Shown here: one piece after another, positions 1 through 8,286 of the stretch
Layout of the letters: the number at the start of each line of letters is the position of its first letter
Position numbering within the stretch: the stretch's first letter is position 1
Assembly (NCBI GenBank): GCA_902795745.1
Contig: CADBMG010000043.1
Coordinates: 1 to 12,343, forward strand
DNA: 12,343 bases
Direction: 5' to 3'
Origin: an uncultured Pseudomonadota bacterium
GTDB lineage: Bacteria > Pseudomonadota > Alphaproteobacteria > RF32 > CAG-239
The notes under the pieces: model-generated
Seen by the model: the letters and a program-made list of their open reading frames with translations, nothing else
What the model was told of the DNA's origin: nothing
Databases searched by the model: none
Program-made: the position numbers and the translations under genes

Positions 1-1182
1 GATATTCAACTCGGCGGTAATCCGGATATGAAACTCAAGGAAAGATTGACGGGCGAGGAAACTCCGGAACAGATTGCTGAAATTAAAAAGCAAATTGAAG
101 CCGAAGTTGCCGCAGATAAAGAAAAAGTATTAAAGTCCGGCGGTTTGTTTATTATCGCCACCGAACGCCATGAAAGCCGCCGTATTGATAACCAATTACG
201 CGGTCGTTCGGGACGACAAGGAGATCCCGGTACCTCAAAGTTCTTCCTTTCTATGCAGGATGATTTGATGCGTATTTTCGGTTCGGATAAAATGTCAAGC
301 GTGTTGCATCGTTTAGGTTTGCCGGAAGGCGAAGCACTGGTACACCCGTGGATTACCAAAGCTTTGGAAAAAGCACAGAAACGTGTAGAAGAAAGTCATT
401 TTGATGCTCGTAAGGACATTTTAAAATATGACAATGTAATGAATGATCAGCGCAAGATTATTTATGAAGAGCGCCGTGAAATTTTGGAAGAAGATGATTT
501 GTCTGAAACCATAAAAGATATGCGCGACGAATATCTGACCGGTATTATTAATGCTCATGCGGCTTATGGCACACCTTCGGAAGAATGGGACAAGGACGGC
601 TTGAAGCAAGATTTGCAAGCGGCAACAAGTTTTGTTTTACCTATTGCCAATTGGTGCAACGAGCAAGATATGGATACAGAAACACTCAAAGAACGCATCT
701 TTAATGAAGTAGATGAACGCTTAAAAGAACGCGAAAGTACCTTGCCGCCGCAAGTAGTTAAAATGGTCCAAAAGAGCATTTTATTACAAGTGCTGGACCA
801 ATTGTGGAAGGAACATATTGCAACGCTTGATTTGATGCGTCATACCATTCGCTTGCGTGCTTACGGACAAAAGGACCCGCTCAACGAGTACAAAAAAGAA
901 GCATTTCAAATGTTTGCCGATTTGCTCGATATACTAAAAGAGCGGGTGACCGTGGTTATTTGCCATACGGTCATTCAGGATAATTCTCAGGAAAGAATGC
1001 AAGCAGCAATGGATAAAGAGCAAAATCGCCAAATGTCGGCAATGCATAACGGCACGGCAATTGAAAGTGAACAGAAAAAACCGACAGATAGTTCAATGTT
1101 TGCTAATGTGGCACGTAATGATTTGTGCCCTTGCGGAAGCGGTAAAAAATTTAAACATTGTCATGGACGGATTACGGGATAA
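1..1182 (+). CDS. secA: Protein translocase ATPase SecA, C-terminal part (5' end outside window)
   Basis: SecA is the cytosolic ATPase that drives unfolded preproteins through SecYEG. The frame is open from base 1 and begins inside the conserved TDIQLGGN-type motif, so about 500 N-terminal residues, including the first nucleotide-binding fold, lie upstream; 393 residues remain. Seen here are the end of the second motor domain with helicase motif VI (QLRGRSGRQGDPG, fragment residues 65-77), then the helical wing and scaffold regions (for example ILKYDNVMNDQR and LDQLWKEHIATLDLMRHTI). An acidic and glutamine-rich linker follows, and the protein ends in the zinc-binding SEC-C tail CPCGSGKKFKHCHG, which in this family contacts SecB and lipids. 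The reading frame is intact. The next gene starts 2 nt after the stop, so the two are probably co-transcribed. Confidence 0.98.
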   Translation, partial: DIQLGGNPDMKLKERLTGEETPEQIAEIKKQIEAEVAADKEKVLKSGGLFIIATERHESRRIDNQLRGRSGRQGDPGTSKFFLSMQDDLMRIFGSDKMSSVLHRLGLPEGEALVHPWITKALEKAQKRVEESHFDARKDILKYDNVMNDQRKIIYEERREILEEDDLSETIKDMRDEYLTGIINAHAAYGTPSEEWDKDGLKQDLQAATSFVLPIANWCNEQDMDTETLKERIFNEVDERLKERESTLPPQVVKMVQKSILLQVLDQLWKEHIATLDLMRHTIRLRAYGQKDPLNEYKKEAFQMFADLLDILKERVTVVICHTVIQDNSQERMQAAMDKEQNRQMSAMHNGTAIESEQKKPTDSSMFANVARNDLCPCGSGKKFKHCHGRITG

Positions 1183-1184
1183 AA

Positions 1185-1985
1185 ATGGCAGAAGACAAAA
1201 CAGATAATAAGCAGCAGGAAAAACTCGACGGTTTGGAGAGACTTCGAGCCTATCGGGAAAAAAATGCTCAACAGGAAGACATTGAGGTTCGCCGGTGGAA
1301 AATGCTGGGTAGAATGTTTGCTCTGTTTGTTTTATGTGCTGTTCTAATTTATGGAGCAAAAGCGGTACAGTGGGCTTATATACATTTACATAATCAAAGT
1401 CGTATGAATGAGATGTCAGTTCAAATATCGCAATTGGTAGATAATGTGCGGCAGTTGTACGCTCGGCAAGGAGAAAAAATGGATTTAACTCCTGATTATT
1501 TGAAGCAATTCGAAGCAATTCCTCGTGAAATGATAGCCAAAAACGGCAAATTGATTAATCCGTTCGGAGGTAAAGTTGTTTTGCAACCATCATTACCGGT
1601 GAAAGGCATTGCTCCTGATATATTGCAACCGACGTTTAAGGTATCAATGCAAGGTTTACCGCATCAAGTATGTGTAAAATTGGCACAGATGGATTGGGGC
1701 TCGGGAGAACAAGGACTGCAAGCCGTTGCTCTCGGTGTAGCGGACGACGCTTATGATATGGCATTGACTGATGTGGACCGTCAAACAACAGAGGCAGCGT
1801 CCAAGCCTTATCAAGATGAAAACGGTCGCTGGCGTTTGGTTAAAGAACGACAGGACTATCTTTTAAATGTAGCACGTCCAAATGATGTGTTTCGTCCTAC
1901 TCCGTTTAAGGAAAATGACGCCATTGCCGGATGTGCTTGCGGTAACGAAAATCGTTGCTCAATTGCTTTACGCTACGCTTATTAA
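1185..1985 (+). CDS. Membrane-anchored protein with type IVb pilin-like (PilS-type) exported domain
   Basis: This 266-residue protein has a charged cytoplasmic N-terminus (1-40), one hydrophobic helix (about 42-65), and an exported domain. Residues about 75-185 resemble PilS/TcpA-type pilin heads: an amphipathic helix (ISQLVDNVRQLYARQG), an IP-x-x-M turn near 112, NPFGGKV near 125-131, and a segment ending in LPHQVCVKLA with Cys163. These patterns are seen directly; the family match is inference. There is no prepilin peptidase site (Gly before a hydrophobic helix with Glu at +5), so it is likelier a signal-anchored relative than a true pilin. The tail carries three more cysteines (250, 252, 258) in CACGNENRC. 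ATG 1185 is chosen over an upstream in-frame TTG (1158) because it follows the secA stop by 2 nt; its SD (GGGA, 1176-1179) is weak. Function unknown. Confidence 0.8.
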   Translation: MAEDKTDNKQQEKLDGLERLRAYREKNAQQEDIEVRRWKMLGRMFALFVLCAVLIYGAKAVQWAYIHLHNQSRMNEMSVQISQLVDNVRQLYARQGEKMDLTPDYLKQFEAIPREMIAKNGKLINPFGGKVVLQPSLPVKGIAPDILQPTFKVSMQGLPHQVCVKLAQMDWGSGEQGLQAVALGVADDAYDMALTDVDRQTTEAASKPYQDENGRWRLVKERQDYLLNVARPNDVFRPTPFKENDAIAGCACGNENRCSIALRYAY

Positions 1986-2072
1986 GGATATTGGTTTTAA
2001 TCAAAATTCACGGATATTAATGTTATTTTATGCTAGTCTGAAGACGTTAAAAAGCAAAACTTTGAAATATAT

Positions 2073-3317
2073 CTATGGCAAAACAATCGGAGTTCCACCG
2101 TATTGTTCGCCGATTTGCCGCCACGTTTGTCTTAATTGCGGCAGATATGGACGTACGGCATCAATATCTGCGCTTGTAGTATTGTGCATCTGTCCGTAGG
2201 CTGCAACATAATAAGCAGCGCGTTGCCATTCTTGCGGAGAAACTGTATAATCCTTTAATATTTGTGCATATTTACCGCTACGAGCCAATCGAATAGTACC
2301 GAAATCACCACTCGGAGTGACAGCCACGCGATAGGCCTTTAGCGTTTTATCGCAGGTATAAGCCCACTCATCAAGGCCGAAACCTTGTTCTTCTACTGCT
2401 TTTAGGAATTCGGAATATTTACCTAACCACTTTACTTTTCTAACAATAGATTGACATGGATTTACCACGTTTTTAAGGTACGACACTGTTGAATCTATCC
2501 CGTTTTTCTCATCCTGAAAGCGGATTAACGAGTCGATTAAAATCATCTGAAGTTGATTATCTTCATGATTGATAAAGTCATTAATGCGGTCTTTTGTTGC
2601 TATAAAGGCTTTTATATCGGCACCGGAAAGCGGAGTGTTTTTATATGCAATAAAATGACGTACACTCGGTTTGGCAGATTTGTTTTGGGCACCCATCGTA
2701 AAGTTTTCAATCGGCACATTTTTTTTGATGCGTGCGATAAATTCCGGATTCGGTCGTATAGGATGCGGATTTTGTCGTGATTTTATTTTAGGCATAGGAC
2801 GTTCAATGGAGCTTTTTTCTCCCCATATTTCCGGCATCAGATATAAATAGAGTGTGGGTGAAGCAAATTCCAAATAAGGAATATCTTCCAAATCAGCCGC
2901 AATCCGCGATGGAAATTTATTTTTTGTTTCTTTTATACCGGGCAAATCAAGAATTTTTCCCGAGAAACCGGGAACAGTGTGTAGGGCTGGTCCGATGTAC
3001 GGATACAATTCCGGCGGTAATTGTTTTATTTTTTGCAATAACTCTTCTTCCGTAGTGTTTTCCAAACGTTTTTCTATTGAACCGAAATCAGTAATAACAT
3101 TATGAAAATCATTGTTAAATTCGGAAGGCATTTGCCAACGGTAATAATATTTCCGATTATAAAGCGAATATTTATTATTGTATTCTTGGCGCAATCGATT
3201 AATAGGCGGCATCTTTTCTTTGAGATTAACTTCAATTAATTTTTCCGCACTTGCAGAGTGAGCATTCAGCGGTACGGCATGTAACAAAAGTATTAATACA
3301 AATACGGCAAGACGCAT
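2073..3317 (-). CDS. Predicted exported protein of unknown function
   Basis: I do not recognise this 414-residue protein. It starts with a clear Sec signal peptide: MR, a hydrophobic stretch (residues 3-18), then LNAHSASA with likely cleavage near residues 19-24. The mature part has no membrane segment and is rich in Tyr, Pro and basic residues. It contains an aromatic patch near 148-165 (LEFASPTLYLYLMPEIW), a basic Pro-rich stretch (172-200), and two cysteines (288, 322) that could form a periplasmic disulfide. A more regular C-terminal half (about 230-405) looks helical. The start is well supported by AAGGAG about 6 nt before the ATG. The gene converges on the pilin-like gene with 87 nt between stops and diverges from gcrA. 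No catalytic motif was identified. Confidence 0.8.
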   Translation of the reverse strand: MRLAVFVLILLLHAVPLNAHSASAEKLIEVNLKEKMPPINRLRQEYNNKYSLYNRKYYYRWQMPSEFNNDFHNVITDFGSIEKRLENTTEEELLQKIKQLPPELYPYIGPALHTVPGFSGKILDLPGIKETKNKFPSRIAADLEDIPYLEFASPTLYLYLMPEIWGEKSSIERPMPKIKSRQNPHPIRPNPEFIARIKKNVPIENFTMGAQNKSAKPSVRHFIAYKNTPLSGADIKAFIATKDRINDFINHEDNQLQMILIDSLIRFQDEKNGIDSTVSYLKNVVNPCQSIVRKVKWLGKYSEFLKAVEEQGFGLDEWAYTCDKTLKAYRVAVTPSGDFGTIRLARSGKYAQILKDYTVSPQEWQRAAYYVAAYGQMHNTTSADIDAVRPYLPQLRQTWRQIGEQYGGTPIVLP

Positions 3318-3370
3318 TTATTTTCTCCTTATATTTATAAATATATTGCAAAAATGATTAAAAAAAATTA

Positions 3371-3376
3371 ATTATA
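3371..3376 (-). promoter_or_regulatory. Candidate -10 box for the leftward exported-protein gene
   Basis: On the minus strand this reads TATAAT, a perfect -10 hexamer, 54 nt upstream of the ATG at 3317. No good -35 is present at the usual spacing. The region where one would sit (about 3393-3400) overlaps the GANTC site described for gcrA. In such an AT-rich stretch a chance match is quite possible. Confidence 0.35.
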
Positions 3377-3389
3377 ATAAAAATATAAC

Positions 3390-3418
3390 TGGACTCGTAA
3401 AAAATAGTTAGTTAAAAT
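3390..3418 (+). promoter_or_regulatory. Predicted gcrA promoter with GANTC over the -35 box
   Basis: The -35 is TGGACT (3390-3395, 4/6 to TTGACA). A 17-nt spacer follows, then the -10 TAAAAT (3413-3418, 5/6 to TATAAT). Transcription would start near 3425, giving a leader of about 25 nt with the SD AAAGGAG (3437-3443) 6 nt before the ATG. The methylation-type site GACTC lies across the -35. Confidence 0.6.
3392..3396. promoter_or_regulatory. GANTC site (CcrM methylation / GcrA recognition type)
   Basis: The sequence is GACTC (GAGTC on the other strand), the only GANTC in the 132-bp divergent region. In alphaproteobacteria such as Caulobacter, CcrM methylates GANTC and GcrA acts with sigma-70 at promoters carrying methylated sites. 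Its place over the predicted gcrA -35, and near the expected -35 region of the opposing gene, fits a methylation-controlled autoregulatory site. The role is inferred. Confidence 0.5.
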
Positions 3419-3449
3419 ATCGACAATTGTTGAATTAAAGGAGAAAAAT

Positions 3450-3914
3450 ATGCCGTGGACGGAAGAAATGGTTGAAGGCCTGCGCCAAATGTGGATTGAA
3501 GGTTTGACCGCAAATGAAATTGCAAAAAAATTAGGAGTTTCAAAAAACTCAATTGTCGGTAAGGTGCACCGTCTGTGCTTAACGGCTCGTCCTTCGCCGA
3601 TTAAGAAAAAAGACGAGGAAATTGCTGCGGAAATTGTGAAAGAAAAGGTCGAAGTTATCACTATAGAAACTAAACCTCAGGAAGAAGAGATAACGGTGGA
3701 AACAGAAATTGCTACCGTAGTTCCGGCCAAGAAGAAAACAGTGGCAAAGCAGGGGGTTAAACTTATTAATTTAGACAGCCATACTTGTCGCTGGCCGATA
3801 GGAGATCCGCGAGATGATGATTTTTGTTTTTGCGGTAAGAAAGTTCGTGCCGGACAAACCTACTGTGATGAGCATTCAATGTTGGCTTATGTCAAAGCTA
3901 ACACTAAGCGTTAA
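3450..3914 (+). CDS. gcrA: GcrA cell-cycle transcription regulator
   Basis: GcrA binds sigma-70 RNA polymerase and DNA with methylated GANTC to set cell-cycle gene expression. This 154-residue protein shows the family layout. The N-terminal helix-turn-helix runs from WTEEMVEGLRQMW to SKNSIVGKVHRLCL (residues 3-44). A low-complexity Lys/Glu/Val linker follows (about 50-100). The C-terminal region (113-147) carries CRWPIGDP, then DDDFCFCGK and YCDEH, with Cys113, Cys128, Cys139 and His142 spaced like a metal site. The residue before the FC pair is Cys126, where I recall His being usual. The strong SD AAAGGAG supports the start. The 3' end shares TTAA with the convergent cation transporter gene. 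The linker is unlike that of model GcrA proteins, but both functional ends are well kept. Confidence 0.95.
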   Translation: MPWTEEMVEGLRQMWIEGLTANEIAKKLGVSKNSIVGKVHRLCLTARPSPIKKKDEEIAAEIVKEKVEVITIETKPQEEEITVETEIATVVPAKKKTVAKQGVKLINLDSHTCRWPIGDPRDDDFCFCGKKVRAGQTYCDEHSMLAYVKANTKR

Positions 3915-4831
3915 AGTTGACAATTACCATTGATTTGATGATCCAAACGATTTTCTTTTAAACCGTAAGGGTCTTGGTGTATTATAATCTGAGCCGTCGG
4001 ATAGGCGGCTATAATTTTATTTTCTGCGTTATCGGCAATTTCATGAGTTTGATAAAGCGAGAGTTTTCCATCCAGTTCCAAGTGAATTTCCACAAACATT
4101 CTTATGCCAGATACTCTGGTTCGTAAATCGTGATATCCTTTAACTCCATCTACGCTGCAAACAAGGTCGATTATATGCCTTTTTATTTCATCATCAACTT
4201 CGGCATCGGTAATTTCTTCCAAAGCATCTCCTGCCAGATTAAAGGCATTAATCAGCAAATAGATTGCAATTAATCCGGCGATGACAATATCAAACCATTG
4301 CCAATGTAAGTAGCGTACAACCACAAGTGAAATCATAACGGAAAGATTGCTTAATACGTCAACAATATAATGGGCACTATCTGCTTTAATTGCCTGTGAT
4401 TTTGTTTTTTTTACGACATATTGCTGTAATCCGATGAGTAGGAGCGTAATAATTAAGCTGATAATCATAATAGCAATACCGAAGCCTGTTTGTTGTACCG
4501 TAACCGGATGAACAAAGCGGTCGATACCGTCATAAAGGATAAATGCGGCAGAACCGGCAATGAATGCCGCTTGCAGAAGAGCACTTACAGCCTCAGCTTT
4601 TCCATATCCGTAACGGTGATGCGCAGTCATCGGTTTGTCGGAAATGCGTACGGCAATGTAAGTGATTAGTGAGGAAATAAGATCTGCCAAACTGTCAATC
4701 ATAGAGCTCAGAACCGATAATGAACCGGTGTAGAAAACAGCGGCGGCTTTTATCAAACTCAGTAACAGTGCCGTACATACACTGGCAATGGCTGCAATGT
4801 TTTTCAGGGCAGAATTATTGTTCGCTAACAT
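3911..4831 (-). CDS. Cation diffusion facilitator (FieF-like Zn/Fe efflux protein)
   Basis: This 306-residue inner-membrane protein matches the CDF family, which exchanges cytoplasmic divalent metal for protons. Six helices fall roughly at 10-34, 40-62, 84-104, 115-137, 159-174 and 180-200. The transport-site residues are visible: Asp46 and Asp50 (DSLAD) and His154 and Asp158 (HYIVD), each one position after the E. coli FieF residues D45, D49, H153 and D157. The family motif HHRYGYGKAEAVSALLQA is at 71-88. The cytoplasmic C-terminal domain (about 210-290) has His and Asp residues typical of its metal-binding dimer interface, ending in IIIHQDPYG. The start lies inside the 3' end of the upstream fusion gene (17-nt overlap), with GGAG 10 nt before the ATG. 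Zn or Fe is inferred; Co, Cd or Mn cannot be excluded. Confidence 0.93.
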   Translation of the reverse strand: MLANNNSALKNIAAIASVCTALLLSLIKAAAVFYTGSLSVLSSMIDSLADLISSLITYIAVRISDKPMTAHHRYGYGKAEAVSALLQAAFIAGSAAFILYDGIDRFVHPVTVQQTGFGIAIMIISLIITLLLIGLQQYVVKKTKSQAIKADSAHYIVDVLSNLSVMISLVVVRYLHWQWFDIVIAGLIAIYLLINAFNLAGDALEEITDAEVDDEIKRHIIDLVCSVDGVKGYHDLRTRVSGIRMFVEIHLELDGKLSLYQTHEIADNAENKIIAAYPTAQIIIHQDPYGLKENRLDHQINGNCQL

Positions 4832-7800
4832 GAATTATTTTCTCCATTTTATCTTTGTCAATTACAACGGCTTTGTCGTTCAAATATTGTGCCATTAACC
4901 GCAGATGGCGATTTTGGTTATTTTTATCAAATTCAAAGCTTGCATATGCGTCATTATTATCTCCGGCATATAAGTAAATAGTGGCTTTGTTTCCTTCTTC
5001 AATATTCAGCGTTATATCCTTAATCGGCGCCAACAAAGGCTTATCAACCACGGCTTTAATCGGAGTGTTCAACAACTCTTTTAACAAAATCATCAGAACT
5101 TGTTCGCTATGCTCATTATCATTTTGCGCATAAGGACGTCCGAAGCGCAAATCCCATAAATGCGAATATGTCCAGTTATGCCAATCTAAATCCATATCAA
5201 TAAAGTCGGCTTTTATTTCCCATACCTGGAATTGATCGGTAAAGCGCATATAGGCAGCGGTTGCTCCACGTCCGAGATCAATGTTTATATCTCCTAAATA
5301 GAAACGGGTTATTTCATTATTATCGCTTTTTAACACCACTTCTGTTACCGCTGATTTATCATCTTCAATCGGAGCTAAATTAAAGATACTTAGATTTTGC
5401 GCTTTGTTTGACTTACGGGTAAAATATGTGGCATCGGCAATAGTTGTCAAAAGGCGGCGAATTCTTTCCTGATATACCGGTAAATCAGGCATTTCAAGCA
5501 TCTTCCACTGATTATCCGTAAGCTCAAAAGTTGCCGATTGCTTATTGGTTTTAAGCTCTATTTTGTTTATATTGTTTAAGTTATCGCCAACATTAGGAAA
5601 TGTGAGTTTATTTTCATAAGCATCAATTTCACTGCGGTTAGAATAATAAATTGAAACAACACCAGCGGCAAACAGTAATAAGCATGCCAAAGAAAGTTTG
5701 AGTAATCGTTTATCAAAATACATCAATTGAGGCAAAGAAAAACTTTTGCGACGCCGGAAAAGAAATACGACAGCAAAAATTATCAATAATAAGAGAGGAA
5801 TAAAAGCAATGTTAAAGAATGCCACTATGTCAGCGATATTTTGTACATTACGAAATGTTTGATAACGCAAATCGCTCAATTGTTGTCGCAAATCGTCAAG
5901 TTTATGGCGAACACCGGCCATTGCCGCCAATTCATCGGCGGTAAAATTCTCGCGCTCTTCAAAATTTTTCTTACTCCATACTTCTTGCAGGGCTTTTTTG
6001 GCGGTATTAATTTCTTTAAAAATCTCATTTTCTTGTTTTTTGAATTCGAAAGAATTAAAACGTCGTAGATCTTCAATGCCTTTGAATCTTCTTTCCGCTT
6101 TACGTTTTCCGCGTAGCTTTAATAAGGAGGAGTCGTAAGTCAGATAGTCTAGCGCATTCAATAAAAAATTGGCATTGTCAAAATAGGCAGATGTATATTC
6201 TTTTTCCAAAAAGTGCTCTTTATTTGCCCAAAACGTATCGTATAAGAAATCGGTGTCGGTGACAACAATCATTTCAAAAGGGTTTGTAGCTTCGCGTCCG
6301 CTGATTTCGGCAGCCAAGATTTTTTGATTATCATCCGGTTCAAAATATTGCAGAATTTCTTGCGGATTAAGACCTTTTATTACAATCATCGCATCCATGA
6401 TTTGAGAAATATCGCTGGCTTTCAGCAATGGAATAAAATTAATTTTTCCCTCTTCTAATGCTTGAATATTCGGCATAATGATAGAAGCTGATGCCATCAT
6501 GATTTCATGCAAATTACGCGTAACAGGGTGAGATGGATTCATATCTTCCGGCTGCAATTTAAATTGAATAACATCTTGGGTAAAAACCGGATTACTGCTG
6601 TAATTCTGAGTAGCGTCAACCGTAATGGAGTTTTGCAAATCAGCCACTACATAGTTTTCATAAAATTTGATATGCCAAAAATCTTCCAGTTCTCCCAGCG
6701 ATGTACTTTGCAGTAGTTTATTTTCATACGAATATAAACGAGATGATTCGCTTGCCGGATCCAATACAACTAAGAACTTTCCTCCGCTCTGCGAATATTG
6801 TTTGATACGCTCAATAAACTCTTTACTCAATCGGTGAGGGGCAAACAAGATGAGTGCATCAAGCTGCTGCTCAAAGTCGCTTGGTCTGATAATATTTATC
6901 AAGTTATAATTCTGTTGCAGATTGTTGACGATTTCCCATGCAGATCGCAAAAATGTGCCATCACCTTCGGTTGAACCGAAAATAGGTAAACCGGTAAGAA
7001 CACCAATTGTTTTCTTTTGATGATACATTTGGTATATTTGGGAAGTAATATCTTGTTCCAAAGCACCTTGTCCGTCTTGCGTAAAGAATGGGATTACTGA
7101 TTTATTTTTAAGTGTATCTTCAAGTGTTAAGCCGAATAGAGCATTTTGGTTTAAGTCTATTAATGGAATGGCTTGAAGCCCATCAGCCAAGGCAATATCT
7201 TCTTCCTGACTTAAAAATTTAGGATAATACACTTTATAATCAAATTTTCCTTTTGCTTCAGCTTTGTATTTTTGCAAGAGAATACGTACATTGTCAAACA
7301 TTTGACGTAAATTGGGATTTCGTTGTTCCAAAATCGGTGAGAAGTACAGTTTTGCCGTTACTTTTTCCGGTAATTGCGCCAAAATATCTTTGGTGTTTTC
7401 GGTCAGGGTATATATCTTTTCTGCCGTTGCATCATACTGTATACGGCGGGCAAAATTATTTGCTATAATATTAAAACCCAAAAATCCGCATAGTATCATC
7501 AGCCATGCAAACAAATAATAGCCGCGCGAAGTTGATTTGAGCCATCCGGAAGTTCCTGATGTCTTAAAGTTGATAATTAATATGGTGGTAAAATTAAAGA
7601 AAAACAGCACAGAAACAAAAAACAAAATATCGCGTAGTTCCAATAAGCCTTTGCTTAAAGTATCAAAGTGTGTTAAAAAACTGAATGATGCGATTACGTC
7701 TATGAGGCTATCCGGTAAAAACAGACGGCAAAATGAGAGAATATATTCAATACCGCTCCAAAAAAAGAACAAATTGGCAAGTACGGCCAACACCAGAGCA

Positions 7801-8285
7801 ATGACTTGATTTTTCGTGAGTGCCGACATAGTTTCTGAAATGGCAAGCATACAACCGGCCAAAACAAAGCTTGCCATATATCCCAACGCGATTACACTGT
7901 TATCCGGAATTCCTAAAATGTTCACAGTCAGCCAAAACGGAAAAGTTAAAATAAGTGCCAATCCGCAAAAAGCCCACGCTGCAAAAAACTTACCGAGAAC
8001 AAGGTTAGAAATGGAAACAGGCTGTGTTACAATTTGTACAACAGTTTTCAACCGAAATTCTTCGGCCCATAGACGCATGGAAATTCCAGGTATAAACAGC
8101 AGATAAATCCATGGTTGAAATTCAAACATCGGCAGCAAATCTGCTTGTCCGCGGCTAAAAAAATCACCGAAATAAATTGCAAAAGAGGCATTTAAAAGCA
8201 AAAAACTCAATAAATAAACATAAGCCAGCGGAGAAACAAAATAGCGCATCAGCTCATTTTTTGTTACAATCCATAATTTCTGCAT
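4815..8285 (-). CDS. Gld-type ABC transporter: GldF-like permease fused to GldG-like and DUF4340-like domains
   Basis: This 1156-residue membrane protein appears to join three parts usually encoded separately. Residues 1-242 form an ABC-2 permease like GldF, with about six helices and the motif PGISMRLWAEEFRLKT (66-81). After a helix at about 257-277 comes a large GldG-like (ABC_transp_aux) periplasmic region (about 285-720), with IGVLTGLP, a long-range LVVLDPASES motif and MIVVTDTDF. A charged coiled coil (about 740-815) leads to a helix at 822-844 ending in FRRRK. Another helix (862-881) precedes a DUF4340-like domain (885-1156) that includes LTDNQWKM and FNLAP. Nine helices with RRRK inside give a consistent topology. 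The protein should act with the ATPase encoded 1 nt upstream, whose last codons supply its SD (AAGGAG, 8293-8298). The substrate is unknown; in Flavobacterium the GldAFG system is linked to gliding, which is not implied here. Confidence 0.9.
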   Translation of the reverse strand: MQKLWIVTKNELMRYFVSPLAYVYLLSFLLLNASFAIYFGDFFSRGQADLLPMFEFQPWIYLLFIPGISMRLWAEEFRLKTVVQIVTQPVSISNLVLGKFFAAWAFCGLALILTFPFWLTVNILGIPDNSVIALGYMASFVLAGCMLAISETMSALTKNQVIALVLAVLANLFFFWSGIEYILSFCRLFLPDSLIDVIASFSFLTHFDTLSKGLLELRDILFFVSVLFFFNFTTILIINFKTSGTSGWLKSTSRGYYLFAWLMILCGFLGFNIIANNFARRIQYDATAEKIYTLTENTKDILAQLPEKVTAKLYFSPILEQRNPNLRQMFDNVRILLQKYKAEAKGKFDYKVYYPKFLSQEEDIALADGLQAIPLIDLNQNALFGLTLEDTLKNKSVIPFFTQDGQGALEQDITSQIYQMYHQKKTIGVLTGLPIFGSTEGDGTFLRSAWEIVNNLQQNYNLINIIRPSDFEQQLDALILFAPHRLSKEFIERIKQYSQSGGKFLVVLDPASESSRLYSYENKLLQSTSLGELEDFWHIKFYENYVVADLQNSITVDATQNYSSNPVFTQDVIQFKLQPEDMNPSHPVTRNLHEIMMASASIIMPNIQALEEGKINFIPLLKASDISQIMDAMIVIKGLNPQEILQYFEPDDNQKILAAEISGREATNPFEMIVVTDTDFLYDTFWANKEHFLEKEYTSAYFDNANFLLNALDYLTYDSSLLKLRGKRKAERRFKGIEDLRRFNSFEFKKQENEIFKEINTAKKALQEVWSKKNFEERENFTADELAAMAGVRHKLDDLRQQLSDLRYQTFRNVQNIADIVAFFNIAFIPLLLLIIFAVVFLFRRRKSFSLPQLMYFDKRLLKLSLACLLLFAAGVVSIYYSNRSEIDAYENKLTFPNVGDNLNNINKIELKTNKQSATFELTDNQWKMLEMPDLPVYQERIRRLLTTIADATYFTRKSNKAQNLSIFNLAPIEDDKSAVTEVVLKSDNNEITRFYLGDINIDLGRGATAAYMRFTDQFQVWEIKADFIDMDLDWHNWTYSHLWDLRFGRPYAQNDNEHSEQVLMILLKELLNTPIKAVVDKPLLAPIKDITLNIEEGNKATIYLYAGDNNDAYASFEFDKNNQNRHLRLMAQYLNDKAVVIDKDKMEKIIHVSEQ

Positions 8286-8286
8286 T

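Noticed and set aside
1158..1184. Upstream TTG start for the pilin-like protein, overlapping the secA end
   Set aside because: It would lie within the conserved SEC-C codons of secA and has no better SD; the ATG at 1185, 2 nt after the secA stop, is the simpler start.
2030..2065. Possible terminator between the two convergent genes (GTCTGAAGAC and AAAG-CAAAA-CTTT)
   Set aside because: Stems are only 4 bp and no T-run follows a stable hairpin in either direction.
5841..8106. Several short rightward open frames inside the fusion gene
   Set aside because: They lie wholly antisense to a long conserved protein, show no family features, and are expected by chance on the opposite strand of an AT-rich gene.
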